Shown here: positions 1 to 9,061 of the stretch, piece after piece
Layout: each line of letters opens with the position of its first letter
How positions within the stretch are numbered: the first letter of the stretch is position 1
Source of the DNA: Streptomyces sp. F63
Lineage (GTDB): Bacteria; Actinomycetota; Actinomycetes; Streptomycetales; Streptomycetaceae
Assembly: GCF_018070345.1 (NCBI RefSeq)
Contig: NZ_JAGPXX010000008.1
Location: 62,001-126,000, forward strand
Length of the DNA: 64,000 nt
Reading direction: 5' to 3'
Notes under the pieces: model-generated
What the model saw: only the letters and a program-made list of their open reading frames with translations
The model's database searches: none
What the model was told of the DNA's origin: nothing
Made by a program: the position numbers and the translations under genes

Positions 1-1
1 G

Positions 2-163
2 GTGGCCGACAACGCGCATCCCGGCAGCGTGCGGGAACTGGAACTCATGCTGGCCGCCGAGGACCGCGCCGGGCGCACCGACCCCTACCGCTCGGTGGCG
101 GCGCTGCTGCATCTGTGCGGAGTCCGCGGCGCGCCGGCCGCGGAAGCGGCGACGGAGGCGTAG
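2..163 (+). CDS. C-terminal fragment of an unidentified protein
   Basis: An open frame enters from the left edge and stops at TAG 161-163, giving the last 53 residues of a protein. The fragment contains a VRELELMLAAEDR helix and ends in an Ala-rich tail. Codon positions are strongly GC3-biased, as expected for a real Streptomyces gene. The family cannot be recognised from this stub. Its position just upstream of cobalamin genes is suggestive only. Confidence 0.5.
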   Translation: MADNAHPGSVRELELMLAAEDRAGRTDPYRSVAALLHLCGVRGAPAAEAATEA

Positions 164-371
164 GCCGGGCGGACGCGGCACCGGGCGGCGGGGAAACGGG
201 CCCCCGGGGAGCCGGTACGGCTTCGCCCCGCGTGAAAGGGATGGCAGGCTCGTCACTCACCCTCGCCACGCCGGGTGGCCGGGCCGGCCCGCGCGGTCCC
301 GCCGGGGGACGGCGAGCACGGGCCGTCCGGCGCGCCGCCGCTGCGCCCGCCGCCCGCGCCGCCGCCCCGGA

Positions 372-581
372 TCAGCCCTCGGCGGCGCTGAGGCTCATCG
401 GGCCGTAGACCTCCGTGCCGTCCTCGAAGAGGGTCACCTGCTCGGTGCCGCCCTCCAGGAGCTCCTTCCACACTTCGCCGATCCAGGACTCCGCGTCGCC
501 CTGGGTGCTGAACTCGCCCGGCTCGACCGCGGGCACCGTCTCCGTCCCGTCGGACTTCTCGAACCGCCACGTCCACACCAT
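372..581 (-). CDS. Small conserved hypothetical protein (69 aa)
   Basis: This 69-residue acidic protein begins MVWTWRFEKSDGTE and ends PMSLSAAEG. The start is fixed by ATG 581 with a good GGGAGG ribosome site about 8 nt before it; longer versions of the frame are GC-rich shadow. The many Trp, Glu and Gly residues suggest a small compact beta-rich fold, and there is no signal peptide or membrane segment. It is transcribed away from cobU. No function can be assigned. Confidence 0.72.
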   Translation of the reverse strand: MVWTWRFEKSDGTETVPAVEPGEFSTQGDAESWIGEVWKELLEGGTEQVTLFEDGTEVYGPMSLSAAEG

Positions 582-776
582 GTACGCCTCCCGGCTGCCG
601 GCTCCTGTGATGAGGTGCTGGGCCCACCCTAGAGGGCGGCGGCGACGGCGCCCTCCGGCGCCCCGGCCGGCCCGCCGCCGGGTGTCCCGCTCCGTCCGGG
701 AGCGGACCGGAGCGCACCGGGGCGCGCCCGGCAGGCCGCGCGCGCCACCGGCCCCGGGACGCGAGACGATCAGGGC

Positions 777-1979
777 GTGGAACTCACTCTCCTCGGCACC
801 GGGGCACCGGGCGGACTGCCGCTCCCGGGCTGCCCCTGCGCGTCCTGCGCGACGGCCGTCCGCGCGGACGCCCGGACCGCCACCTCGGTCTTCGTCGACG
901 GCGCCCTCCTTCTGGACCTGACTCCGGACGCCGTGCCGGCCGCCGCCCGCGCCGGGCACTCCCTGCGGGGCGTACGGCAGGTGCTGCTCTCCTATCCGCG
1001 CACCGGCCCGGCCGCCGGGGTGCCCGCCGGGCTGCCCGCTCCCGGGCGGGTGCCGGAGGGCCGCGAGCTGGCGCTGATCAGCGGGCACCGGATCAGGGCG
1101 GTCCCGGTGGACGCTCCGGGCACCGGCTACTCGGTGACCGGGCCGGACGGGGACGAACTGCTCTATCTGCCCCCGGGCGCGGCACCGGCGGGCGGCCTGC
1201 CGCCGCGGCCGGCCCCGTACGACGTGGTGCTGCTCGACGTGCTGGGCCGGCCCGAGGCGCTGGCCCGGCTGCGGGCGGCCGGGGCGGTCACGGCCGCCAC
1301 CGACGTGATCGGCGTGCACCTCGGCCACGGGGCCCCGCCGGGTGCCGAGCTGCACCGGCGCCTGGCGGCGGCGGGCGCCCGGACCGTACCGGACGGCACG
1401 ACACTCGGCGCCCGGGAGCACGCCCCGCCGCCGGGCCCGCCGCGGCGCACCCTCGTGCTGGGCGGCGCCCGGTCCGGCAAATCGGCGGAGGCGGAGCGGC
1501 GGCTGGAGTCGTTCCCGGACGTCCTGTACGTGGCGACGGGCGGCACCCGCGACGGCGACCGGGAGTGGGCGGCGCGGGTGGCACTGCACCGCGAGCGCCG
1601 GCCGGGCGGCTGGCGGACCACCGAGACCTGCGATCTGGTACCGCTGCTGGCCGGTGACGGCCCTCCGCTGCTGGTCGACTGCCTCGCGCTGTGGCTGACG
1701 CACACGATGGACGCGGTGGGGGCCTGGGACGACGAGGTGTGGGCCGCCGGCGGCCGGGGCGCGCTGCGGGAGCGGACGGAGGAACTGGTCTCCGCCGTCC
1801 GCTCCGCCCGCCGCACCGTCGTGGCCGTCTCGAACGAGGTGGGATCGGGCGTCGTGCCGGCCACCGCGTCGGGGCGCCGCTTCCGGGACGAACTGGGCCG
1901 GCTCAACGCGGCCGTGGCGGCGGAGTGCGAACACGTCCTGCTGGTGGTCGCCGGACAGGCCCTGCCCCTGCGGGGCTGA
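777..1979 (+). CDS. cobU: Adenosylcobinamide kinase / adenosylcobinamide-phosphate guanylyltransferase with N-terminal extension
   Basis: This 400-aa protein catalyses two steps of adenosylcobalamin nucleotide-loop assembly: phosphorylation of adenosylcobinamide and its activation with GTP to AdoCbi-GDP. The CobU domain fills about residues 223-400, with the P-loop GGARSGKS near 228-236 and a later VSNEVGSGVVP segment typical of the family. Standalone CobU is about 180 aa. The first 220 residues form a separate domain (MELTLLGTGAPGG, CPCASC) resembling a degraded metallo-beta-lactamase fold; the CxxC suggests metal binding. The start is GTG 777. cobT and cobS follow on the same strand and encode the next reactions. 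Confidence 0.88.
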   Translation: MELTLLGTGAPGGLPLPGCPCASCATAVRADARTATSVFVDGALLLDLTPDAVPAAARAGHSLRGVRQVLLSYPRTGPAAGVPAGLPAPGRVPEGRELALISGHRIRAVPVDAPGTGYSVTGPDGDELLYLPPGAAPAGGLPPRPAPYDVVLLDVLGRPEALARLRAAGAVTAATDVIGVHLGHGAPPGAELHRRLAAAGARTVPDGTTLGAREHAPPPGPPRRTLVLGGARSGKSAEAERRLESFPDVLYVATGGTRDGDREWAARVALHRERRPGGWRTTETCDLVPLLAGDGPPLLVDCLALWLTHTMDAVGAWDDEVWAAGGRGALRERTEELVSAVRSARRTVVAVSNEVGSGVVPATASGRRFRDELGRLNAAVAAECEHVLLVVAGQALPLRG

Positions 1980-2277
1980 GGCGCGGAGCCGGTCCCCGCG
2001 CGCCTTCCGGGGGCTCCGCACCCGCCCGCCCCCGGAACGCCCGGGCACCGGCGGCCGGCCTCCGGGCCGGGGGACACGGCTCCCGGACCAGTGCGGACCA
2101 GCGCCGCTCCCGGCGCAGGCCGCGGCACCGGTCCGCACCGGTCCGGACCGGTCGGCACCGGTCCGGACCGGTCGGCCGGGGCCGTGCCGTCAGCCGTCCG
2201 CCGCCCGTACCCCGCCGGTGGCGGAACCTCGCCCCGCGGCGCCCGGGCATGCGCCCGGCAACGGTAGTGTTCGGCGG
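1980..2277 (+). repeat. Spacer with CCGGTCCGGACCGGT-type palindromic repeats
   Basis: The 298-nt gap between cobU and cobT holds no gene. From about 2105 to 2180 it repeats short self-complementary units such as CCGGTCCGGACCGGT, able to fold into hairpins on either strand. They could be a weak terminator or simple-sequence expansion. No cobalamin riboswitch-like box is visible. Confidence 0.45.
2265..2277 (+). promoter_or_regulatory. Putative -10 of a leaderless cobT transcript
   Basis: TAGTGT at 2265-2270 is followed by exactly seven bases and then the cobT ATG at 2278, the spacing expected when transcription starts at the start codon. No Shine-Dalgarno sequence precedes this ATG. No convincing -35 hexamer is visible. 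Confidence 0.45.
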
Positions 2278-3519
2278 ATGAGCGGTCTGAATCTCGATGA
2301 CTTCGGCAATCTGATCGAGCGCCCCGACTCCGGGGTACGGCGTGACGCCGAAGAGCGCAGGGAGCGGCTCGCGGTCCGGCCCGGGGCCCTCGGGCGGCTG
2401 GACGATCTCGGGGAGTGGCTCGCCGCCGCGCAGCACGCCGTCATCGTCAGGCCGGTCGAACGGCCCCGCGTCGTGCTCTTCGCCGGCGACCACGGGGTGG
2501 CCGCGCTGGGCGTCTCCGGCCGCCCCGCCGGCAGCGCGCACCGGCTGGTGCGCGCCGTCCTCGACGGGGAGAGCCCGGCGGCCGTCCTGGCCCGGCGGTT
2601 CGGAGCCGGGATACGCGTCGTGGACATGTCGCTGGACTGCGATCCCGGCGCGTTCCCCGAGGAGGTCGTACGCCACCGGGTGCGGCGCGGCTCGGGCCGG
2701 ATCGACGTCGAGAACGCGCTCACCTCCGAAGAGGCCGAACAGGCGTTCCGTGCCGGGATGGCCGTCGCCGACGAGGAGGCCGACTCCGGCACCGACCTCG
2801 TGGTCCTCGGCGACCTCAGCGTCGGCGGTACCACCGCGGCGAGCACCCTCATCGCCGCCCTGTGCGGCACCGACGCCTCCGTGGTGACCGGCCGCGGCGG
2901 AGCGGGCATCGACGACCTGGCGTGGATGCGCAAGTGCGCGGCGATCCGGGACGCGCTGCGCCGCGCCCGGCCGGTCCTCGGCGACCAGCTCGCCCTGCTC
3001 GCTGCCACGGGCGGCGCGGACCTCACCGCCATGACCGGCTTCCTGCTCCAGTGCGCCGTACGCCGCACCCCGGTGATCCTGGACGGGGTCGTCTCCGCCG
3101 CCTGCGCACTGGTCGGGCAGCGCGTGGCCTTCCGGGCTCCGGACTGGTGGCTCGCGGGCCAGGCGAGCGGCGAGCCCGCACAGGAGAAGGCCCTGGACCG
3201 GATGGCCATGGACCCGCTGCTGGACCACGGGGTGACGGCGGGTGAGGGCACCGGCGCCCTGCTCGCCCTGCCGATGGTGCAGGCGGCGGCCGCCCTGCTG
3301 GCGGAGCTCCCGGAACGGCGCGAGGACCGGCGCGACGCGGCGGACGAGCCAGGGCCCGCCCCGGAGTCCGGGCCGGCCCGGGGAACGGACTCGGGGCCGG
3401 GAACGGACTCCGGTCCGGGAACGGACTCCGGTCCGGGAACGGACTCGGCGCCGGCCTCGGAACCGGAGCCCACCACCGCATCGGCCGCCCGGGAGACGCC
3501 CGGGGACGGAACAGCCTGA
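2278..3519 (+). CDS. cobT: Nicotinate-nucleotide--dimethylbenzimidazole phosphoribosyltransferase
   Basis: CobT moves phosphoribose from nicotinate mononucleotide to 5,6-dimethylbenzimidazole, making alpha-ribazole phosphate, the lower ligand CobS attaches to cobinamide-GDP. Family landmarks are visible: GDHGVAALGVS near residues 70-80, LGDLSVGGTTAAST, GRGGAGIDD, and the C-terminal EGTGALLALPMVQAAAALL. The catalytic core is about 350 aa. The last 65 residues are an acidic, Pro/Ser/Thr-rich tail with four copies of a SGPGTD unit, absent from typical CobT and presumably disordered. ATG 2278 is preferred over the longer frame from 2218 because of the -10 element before it. Confidence 0.92.
   Translation: MSGLNLDDFGNLIERPDSGVRRDAEERRERLAVRPGALGRLDDLGEWLAAAQHAVIVRPVERPRVVLFAGDHGVAALGVSGRPAGSAHRLVRAVLDGESPAAVLARRFGAGIRVVDMSLDCDPGAFPEEVVRHRVRRGSGRIDVENALTSEEAEQAFRAGMAVADEEADSGTDLVVLGDLSVGGTTAASTLIAALCGTDASVVTGRGGAGIDDLAWMRKCAAIRDALRRARPVLGDQLALLAATGGADLTAMTGFLLQCAVRRTPVILDGVVSAACALVGQRVAFRAPDWWLAGQASGEPAQEKALDRMAMDPLLDHGVTAGEGTGALLALPMVQAAAALLAELPERREDRRDAADEPGPAPESGPARGTDSGPGTDSGPGTDSGPGTDSAPASEPEPTTASAARETPGDGTA
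3378..3450 (+). repeat. Tandem repeat encoding the CobT C-terminal tail
   Basis: Four near-identical 18-bp units around GGAACGGACTC encode the SGPGTD repeats at the CobT C-terminus. Unit boundaries vary only at a few third positions, so this looks like recent slippage expansion. Confidence 0.75.
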
Positions 3520-3735
3520 CGGACGTCCGGACACCCGGCCTCGGGGCCATCGCTTCCGCCGGGCGGTCACCGGCCCCAGCACGCCCGTACCCGGAGAGAG
3601 CCGGGTTCCGGTATCCGGGTCCCTGAACTCCGGGCCCGGGCCCGGGCCCGGCGGCACCGCAACGCCGGAACACCGGGCGGCCGCACGCCGGGGGACGGAC
3701 ACCGGGCGGTGACCCGCACGCCGTCCCTCTTCCCG

Positions 3736-3853
3736 GCCGGCACGGCCGGCACAGGCGGCACGGGCGGCACAGGCGGCACAGGCGGCACAGGCGGCACAGG
3801 CGGCACAGGCGGCACAGGCGGCACAGGCGGCACGGCCGGCACGGCCGGCACGC
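3736..3853 (+). repeat. 9-bp tandem repeat array upstream of cobS
   Basis: About thirteen head-to-tail copies of a 9-bp unit (GGCACAGGC, outer copies GGCACGGCC) lie in the 444-nt gap between cobT and cobS. Read in frame with cobS they would encode a GTGGTG-type peptide. A good promoter lies downstream of the array, so it is more likely non-coding. Copy number should vary between strains. Confidence 0.85.
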
Positions 3854-3927
3854 GGGCAGGCCCGGGCCGCCGCGCCCGCCGCGCCCGCCGCGCGAGGACC
3901 CGGCCGGCATCCGCGCGGCACCGCCCA

Positions 3928-3963
3928 TTGGCGGTCGGCGGGGCGCCGGATAACCTGCGCCGC
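3928..3963 (+). promoter_or_regulatory. Promoter of leaderless cobS
   Basis: A -35 element TTGGCG (3928-3933) and a -10 element TAACCT (3951-3956) are separated by 17 bp, and the GTG start at 3964 follows seven bases later. This is the classic layout of a leaderless vegetative promoter and fixes the cobS start. Confidence 0.65.
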
Positions 3964-5064
3964 GTGACCGAGCCGACTGCCGACGACCCGAGCCGTGCCG
4001 CGCCCCCGGGCGACGGCCCCGCTCCCGTCTCCCCCGCGGGGGGCTCCGCACCACCGGACGGCGAACCCGCCTCCCCGGGCCGGGACCTGCCCGCCGCCCG
4101 GGCGGCGGACGGTGCCTCCCGGGACCGGGACCCCACCGCCCCGGGCGAGGGGCTCTCCTCCCCGGCCGCGGAGCCCCGGGACGAGCGCCCCCCGCCGCCG
4201 GACGCGGGCCCGGTCCCCCCGGACGGCGGCCCCGCGCCTCCGACCGCCGCGCCTCCGCCCGGAAGGCCCGGGGCCCCCGGTGAGGGCGCGGCCACCCCGG
4301 AGGACGCGCTGCGCTTCGCTTTCGGCACGCTGACGGCGCTGCCGGTGCGCGTCACCCGCTGGGACCGGGCGGCGGCGCGGGGCGGCATGGTGTGCGCCCC
4401 GGCCGCCGGTGCCGTCCTCGGCCTCTGCGCGGGGCTGCTCGGGGGTGTCCTGCTCCTGCTGGGCGCCGGTCCGCTGCTCGCCGCAGTCGCCGCTGCCGCC
4501 GTACCGGCGGCGCTCACCCGCGGGCTGCACCTGGACGGTCTCGCCGACACCGCCGACGGCCTCGGCAGTGGCAGGCCCGCCGGGGAAGCCCTGCGGATCA
4601 TGAAGCAGCCGGACATCGGCCCGTTCGGGGTCGTCACCCTCGTCCTCCTGCTGTTCGCGCAGACCGCGGCCCTGTCCGAGCTGTACGCGGAGGGCTGGGC
4701 GCCGGGCGCGGTCGCCGCCGTCGTGGCCGCGGTGGCCGCACGCGGCGCGCTCACTCTCGCCTCCCGTGCCGGAGTGCCCGCGGCCCGTCCGGGCGGTCTG
4801 GGCGCGGCGGTCGCGGGCGCGGTCCCCGTGCGGACGGCGTTCGCGGCGGCGGCCGTCGTCACGGCGGTGTGCGCCGCGGCCGGGGCGGTCCTCGGTCCGT
4901 GGGCGGCCGCGCGGACCGCGCTCGCCGTCCTGGCCGGTCTCGGCGCCGCCGAACTCCTGCTCCGCCACTGCCGGTCGCGGTTCGGCGGGGTGACGGGCGA
5001 CGTCTTCGGCGCCCTCGCCGAGACGGCCGCGACGGCGACCCTGGTCGTGCTCGCCCTCGGCTGA
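3964..5064 (+). CDS. cobS: Adenosylcobinamide-GDP ribazoletransferase (cobalamin synthase), membrane protein
   Basis: CobS joins AdoCbi-GDP and alpha-ribazole(-phosphate) at the membrane, the last step of cobalamin assembly. Residues 1-112 are a Pro/Ala/Asp-rich disordered extension not usual in CobS. From about 113 the core starts with LRFAFGTLTALPV, followed by the metal-binding TRGLHLDGLADTADGLG and MKQPDIGPFGV, with several hydrophobic helices to the C-terminus. Start GTG 3964 is chosen because it directly follows a 17-bp-spaced promoter; the alternative GTG 3709 would translate the 9-bp repeat array. It completes the cobU-cobT-cobS set. Confidence 0.88.
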   Translation: MTEPTADDPSRAAPPGDGPAPVSPAGGSAPPDGEPASPGRDLPAARAADGASRDRDPTAPGEGLSSPAAEPRDERPPPPDAGPVPPDGGPAPPTAAPPPGRPGAPGEGAATPEDALRFAFGTLTALPVRVTRWDRAAARGGMVCAPAAGAVLGLCAGLLGGVLLLLGAGPLLAAVAAAAVPAALTRGLHLDGLADTADGLGSGRPAGEALRIMKQPDIGPFGVVTLVLLLFAQTAALSELYAEGWAPGAVAAVVAAVAARGALTLASRAGVPAARPGGLGAAVAGAVPVRTAFAAAAVVTAVCAAAGAVLGPWAAARTALAVLAGLGAAELLLRHCRSRFGGVTGDVFGALAETAATATLVVLALG

Positions 5065-5539
5065 ACAACCGTACGGGAGGCGGCTCCCGGGCTCCTGCCC
5101 GCCGTTCCCGTCCGGGGCCCCGGGCCGGCCGGCGCCGGTCGCGGTCCGTTCCCCGGCGTATCTGTGTCCGTCGTCACGCCGCCGGACGGCGGGGGCAGAC
5201 GGCGGAGGCAGACGGCGGAGCCGAAGGACGGAGCCGAGGACGGGCGGTCTCGGAAGAACCGCCCGCGATCCGCCGGGGCGTCAACTGCCGTACGGGGCCC
5301 CCGACCCGCACCCGCCCCGTCCCGCGCGGCCGGAGGCCGGGCGGCGGAAGGGCCGGCGGGCCCCGCCCGCCGCGTCCGGGCACTGAACGGGCCGCCCGGT
5401 GAGGGCTAGGGTTCCCGGTGAAGCACCCCCCACGCCCGTCCATCGGCGGCCGGCATCCGCCCGCCGCATACGATGCCCCGGGCGCGGCCGGCCCATCCAT
5501 CGGCCGAGGAACTCAACGGAAGAGAGAGACCCCACCACC
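5065..5539. other. Gene-free interval cobS-pepA
   Basis: No credible ORF was seen in 475 nt. A TAGGGT hexamer at about 5407-5412, 130 nt before pepA, is a possible -10 without a clear -35 partner. The rest is GC-rich sequence without recognisable structure. Confidence 0.4.
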
Positions 5540-7069
5540 GTGACTGCACTGACTCTCAGCACTTCGTCCCCGGCCGCGCTCCGCGCGGACGCCATCGTCG
5601 TCGGCGTGGCCAAGGGCGCCAAGGGGCCCGTCCCGGCGGCCGGAGCCGAGGCCGTGGTGAAGGCCTTCGACGGCAAGCTGGCCGCCGTCCTGGAGACGCT
5701 CGGCGCCACCGGCGGCGAGGGCGAGGTGACGAAGCTCCCCGCGCCGTCCGGTCTCAAGTCCCCGGTCGTGCTGGCGGTGGGCCTCGGCGACGCCCCGGCC
5801 GAGGGCGGCCGCTTCGACGGCGAGGTGCTCCGCCGGGCAGCCGGTTCGGCGGCCCGTGCGCTGGCCGGTGCCAAGAAGGGCGGGTTCGCCCTGCCGGTCG
5901 AGGACGCGGACGACGCGGCGGCCGTGGCGGAGGGCGCGCTGCTCGGCGCGTACACCTTCACCGCGTACCGCTCCGCCCCGGCCGGCGGCCGGAAGAAGGA
6001 CGACAAGAGCACGCCGCTGGCCGAGGTGACCCTGCTGGGCGGCAAGCCGCGCGACAAGGCGTTCAAGGCGGCGGCGGAGCGCGCGACGGCGCTGGCCGCC
6101 GAGGTCAACCGGGCGCGCGACCTGGTCAACATGCCGCCCAACGACCTGCACCCGAAGGCGTTCGCGGCGTCCGTGCAGGAGGCCGCCAAGGAGCACGGCC
6201 TGAAGGTCGAGGTGCTGGACGAGAAGGCGCTCGCCAAGGGCGGCTACGGCGGCATCCTCGGCGTCGGCAAGGGCTCGGAGAACCCTCCGCGGCTGGTCCG
6301 GATCGCGTACACGCACGCCAAGGCCAAGAAGACCCTCGCCCTGGTGGGCAAGGGCATCACCTACGACTCGGGCGGCATCTCCCTCAAGCCGGCCGGCCAC
6401 AACGAGACGATGAAGTGCGACATGAGCGGTGCGGCCGCCGTGTTCGCCGCCGTCACCGCCGCGGCGCGGCTGGGTGTCGCGGTCAACGTGACCGGCTGGC
6501 TGGCGCTGGCCGAGAACATGCCGTCCGGCTCGGCGACCCGTCCCGGCGACGTGCTGCGGATGTACAGCGGCAAGACCGTCGAGGTGCTGAACACCGACGC
6601 CGAGGGCCGGCTGGTGCTCGCGGACGCCCTGGCCCGCGCCTCGGAGGAGAAGCCGGACGCGATCGTGGACGTGGCGACGCTGACCGGCGCGATGGTGCTG
6701 GCGCTGGGCAACCGCACGTTCGGGATCATGTCGAACGACGACGCCTTCCGCACCTCGCTGCACGAGATCTCCCAGGAGGCGGGCGAGCAGTCCTGGCCGA
6801 TGCCGATGCCGGCGGAGCTCCGCAAGGGCATGGACTCCCCGGTGGCCGACATCGCCAACATGGGCGAGCGGATGGGCGGCGGGCTCGTCGCCGGTCTCTT
6901 CCTGAAGGAGTTCCTGGGCGAGGGCATCACCTGGGCGCACCTGGACATCGCCGGCCCGGCCTTCCACGAGGGCGCCCCGTACGGCTACACCCCCAAGGGC
7001 GGCACGGGTTCGGCGGTCCGCACGCTGGTGCGGCTGGCCGAGCGCACCGCGGCGGGCGACCTGGGCTGA
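5540..7069 (+). CDS. pepA: Leucyl aminopeptidase (M17 family)
   Basis: This 509-aa cytosolic di-metal aminopeptidase removes N-terminal residues from peptides. Both M17 signatures are present: VGKGITYDSGG near residue 269, providing the catalytic Lys and a metal-binding Asp, and NTDAEGRLVLADAL near residue 350. The N-terminal macrodomain-like half covers residues 1-165. The start is GTG 5540, preceded by GGAAGAGAGAG. It is an isolated transcription unit; lpd follows after a 555-nt gap. Confidence 0.95.
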   Translation: MTALTLSTSSPAALRADAIVVGVAKGAKGPVPAAGAEAVVKAFDGKLAAVLETLGATGGEGEVTKLPAPSGLKSPVVLAVGLGDAPAEGGRFDGEVLRRAAGSAARALAGAKKGGFALPVEDADDAAAVAEGALLGAYTFTAYRSAPAGGRKKDDKSTPLAEVTLLGGKPRDKAFKAAAERATALAAEVNRARDLVNMPPNDLHPKAFAASVQEAAKEHGLKVEVLDEKALAKGGYGGILGVGKGSENPPRLVRIAYTHAKAKKTLALVGKGITYDSGGISLKPAGHNETMKCDMSGAAAVFAAVTAAARLGVAVNVTGWLALAENMPSGSATRPGDVLRMYSGKTVEVLNTDAEGRLVLADALARASEEKPDAIVDVATLTGAMVLALGNRTFGIMSNDDAFRTSLHEISQEAGEQSWPMPMPAELRKGMDSPVADIANMGERMGGGLVAGLFLKEFLGEGITWAHLDIAGPAFHEGAPYGYTPKGGTGSAVRTLVRLAERTAAGDLG

Positions 7070-7624
7070 CGGGCCGGGCCCCGCCGCGGGCCGCCGGAGC
7101 TCCGCCGCGGAGCCCCGCCGCGGAGTTCCCGCCCCGTCGCCCGCCGGAGCGCCCGCGCTCCGGGCACCGCCGGCCGCCGCCGGACCCGGAACACCGGTCC
7201 GGCGGCGGCCGGTGCCGTTCCGCGGCGGCACCGGGAGGGCGCCCGGACGGCCCGGCCGGGGCCGCCCCCGGCCGTGCCGCGTTCGCCCGTCCGTTCGCCC
7301 TGGACGAAATCCCCGGGGGCATTCCCGCGCCCCTCCGGGGCAGATGCGGGGCAACCGACCAGTGTCCACCGGGCCCCGCGGCCCGCCCCCACCGGCCCTA
7401 CGCGCAAGTAACCTCCTGCCTCGGCCGGACGGGCGTCCCGAGGACCGGCCCCGCGTCCCGTCGGCCGTCAACAAATGCGAAGATGTTGTCTCGGCAGGAC
7501 AGGGCCCCGGCTCACGTACCGAGCGAGCCACACGGACGGGCTTGAAGAACTCAGCGGCCGAACAACAGCCGCCGCCCGGTCTCGGAAGACCGGCTCCGGC
7601 GCACCCATGCATGGAGGACGTGAC
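7070..7624. other. Gene-free interval pepA-lpd
   Basis: 555 nt without a plausible gene. The first 150 nt contain repeated CCGCCGCGGAG-like units that can fold, possibly terminating pepA. The last 150 nt, with AT-richer patches such as caacaaatgcgaag, probably hold the lpd promoter, but no clear -35/-10 pair stands out. Confidence 0.4.
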
Positions 7625-9013
7625 GTGGCGAACGACGCCAGCACCGTTTTCGACCTAGTGATCCTCGGCGGCGGCAGCGGTGGCTACGCCGCCGCCCTGC
7701 GCGGGGCGCAGCTGGGCCTGGACGTCGCACTCATCGAGAAGGACAAGCTCGGCGGCACCTGTCTGCACCGCGGCTGCATCCCCACGAAGGCTCTGCTGCA
7801 CGCCGGTGAGATCGCCGACCAGGCCCGCGAGGGCGCCCAGTTCGGCGTCCAGACGTCGTTCGACGGCATCGACATGGCGGGCGTGAACAAGTACAAGGAC
7901 GGTGTGGTCTCCGGCCTCTACAAGGGCCTGCAGGGCCTGGTCGCCTCCCGCAAGGTGACGTATGTCACCGGCGAGGGCCGGCTGTCCTCCCCCACGTCGG
8001 TGGACGTGGACGGGCAGCGCTACGAGGGCCGGCACATCCTGCTGGCGACCGGCTCGGTGCCGAAGTCCCTCCCCGGCCTGGAGATCGACGGCAACCGCGT
8101 CATCTCCTCCGACCACGCGCTGACCCTGGACCGGGTGCCGAAGTCGGCGGTGGTCCTCGGCGGCGGTGTCATCGGCTGCGAGTTCGCCTCCGCCTGGAAG
8201 TCCTTCGGCACCGACGTGACCATCGTCGAGGCCCTCCCCCACCTCGTCCCCGTCGAGGACGAGAACAGCTCCAAGCTGCTGGAGCGGGCCTTCCGCAAGC
8301 GCGGCATCACCTTCTCGCTCGGCTCCCGCTTCTCGGGCGTCGAGTACACGAACGACGGGGTGAAGGTCTCCCTGGAGAACGGCAAGACGTTCGAGGCCGA
8401 GCTGCTGCTCGTCGCCGTCGGCCGCGGCCCCGTCTCGCAGGGCCTCGGCTACGAGGAGGCCGGGGTCGCCATGGACCGCGGCTACGTCCTCGTCGACGAG
8501 TACCTGCGGACCAACGTCCCCACGATCTCCGCCGTCGGCGACCTCATCCCCACCCTCCAGCTGGCGCACGTCGGCTTCGCCGAGGGCATCCTCGTCGCGG
8601 AGCGGCTGGCCGGGCTGAAGACCGTGCCGATCGACTACGACGGTGTGCCGCGCGTCACCTACTCCCACCCGGAGGTCGCCTCCGTCGGCGTCACCGAGGC
8701 GAAGGCCAAGGAGATGTACGGTGCCGACAAGGTCGTCGCCCTCAAGTACAACCTCGGCGGCAACGGCAAGAGCAAGATCCTGAAGACCGCGGGCGAGATC
8801 AAGCTCGTCCAGGTGCGTGACGGCGCCGTGGTCGGCGTCCACATGGTCGGTGACCGGATGGGCGAACTGATCGGGGAAGCGCAGCTGATCTACAACTGGG
8901 AGGCGCTGCCGGCCGAGGTCGCCCAGCTGGTCCACGCCCACCCCACGCAGAACGAGGCGCTCGGCGAGGCCCACCTGGCGCTGGCCGGCAAGCCGCTGCA
9001 CTCCCACGACTGA
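7625..9013 (+). CDS. lpd: Dihydrolipoamide dehydrogenase (E3)
   Basis: This 462-aa flavoprotein reoxidises dihydrolipoyl groups of 2-oxoacid dehydrogenase complexes with NAD+. An FAD-binding GGGSGGYAAA lies near residues 15-24, the redox disulfide GGTCLHRGCIPTK near 43-55, an NAD-binding GGGVIGCEFAS in the middle and the catalytic HAHPTQNEALGE near 438. GTG 7625 follows GGAGGACGTGAC; the longer upstream frame lacks family residues. The E2 gene starts 48 nt downstream and is probably co-transcribed. The lipoyl cofactor comes from lipB/lipA 11 kb away. Confidence 0.96.
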   Translation: MANDASTVFDLVILGGGSGGYAAALRGAQLGLDVALIEKDKLGGTCLHRGCIPTKALLHAGEIADQAREGAQFGVQTSFDGIDMAGVNKYKDGVVSGLYKGLQGLVASRKVTYVTGEGRLSSPTSVDVDGQRYEGRHILLATGSVPKSLPGLEIDGNRVISSDHALTLDRVPKSAVVLGGGVIGCEFASAWKSFGTDVTIVEALPHLVPVEDENSSKLLERAFRKRGITFSLGSRFSGVEYTNDGVKVSLENGKTFEAELLLVAVGRGPVSQGLGYEEAGVAMDRGYVLVDEYLRTNVPTISAVGDLIPTLQLAHVGFAEGILVAERLAGLKTVPIDYDGVPRVTYSHPEVASVGVTEAKAKEMYGADKVVALKYNLGGNGKSKILKTAGEIKLVQVRDGAVVGVHMVGDRMGELIGEAQLIYNWEALPAEVAQLVHAHPTQNEALGEAHLALAGKPLHSHD

Positions 9014-9061
9014 TCCCGGGCGCGCCCACATCCGCACCATTCGATAGGAGCAACCGAAACC

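Noticed and set aside
1980..2277. Cobalamin riboswitch before cobT
   Set aside because: No B12-box-like conserved sequence; only short palindromic repeats and a leaderless promoter are visible.
3709..3963. GTG 3709 as the cobS start, translating the 9-bp repeats
   Set aside because: A well-spaced promoter with a leaderless GTG lies at 3964, downstream of the repeats; translation of the repeats remains possible but is less likely.
1903..4968. 1021-aa minus-strand ORF opposite cobT and cobS
   Set aside because: Antisense of conserved cobalamin genes; repeats such as AACAACAAC derive from the 9-bp array.
5513..7612. 699-aa minus-strand ORF opposite pepA
   Set aside because: Shadow of the pepA coding frame with no recognisable domain.
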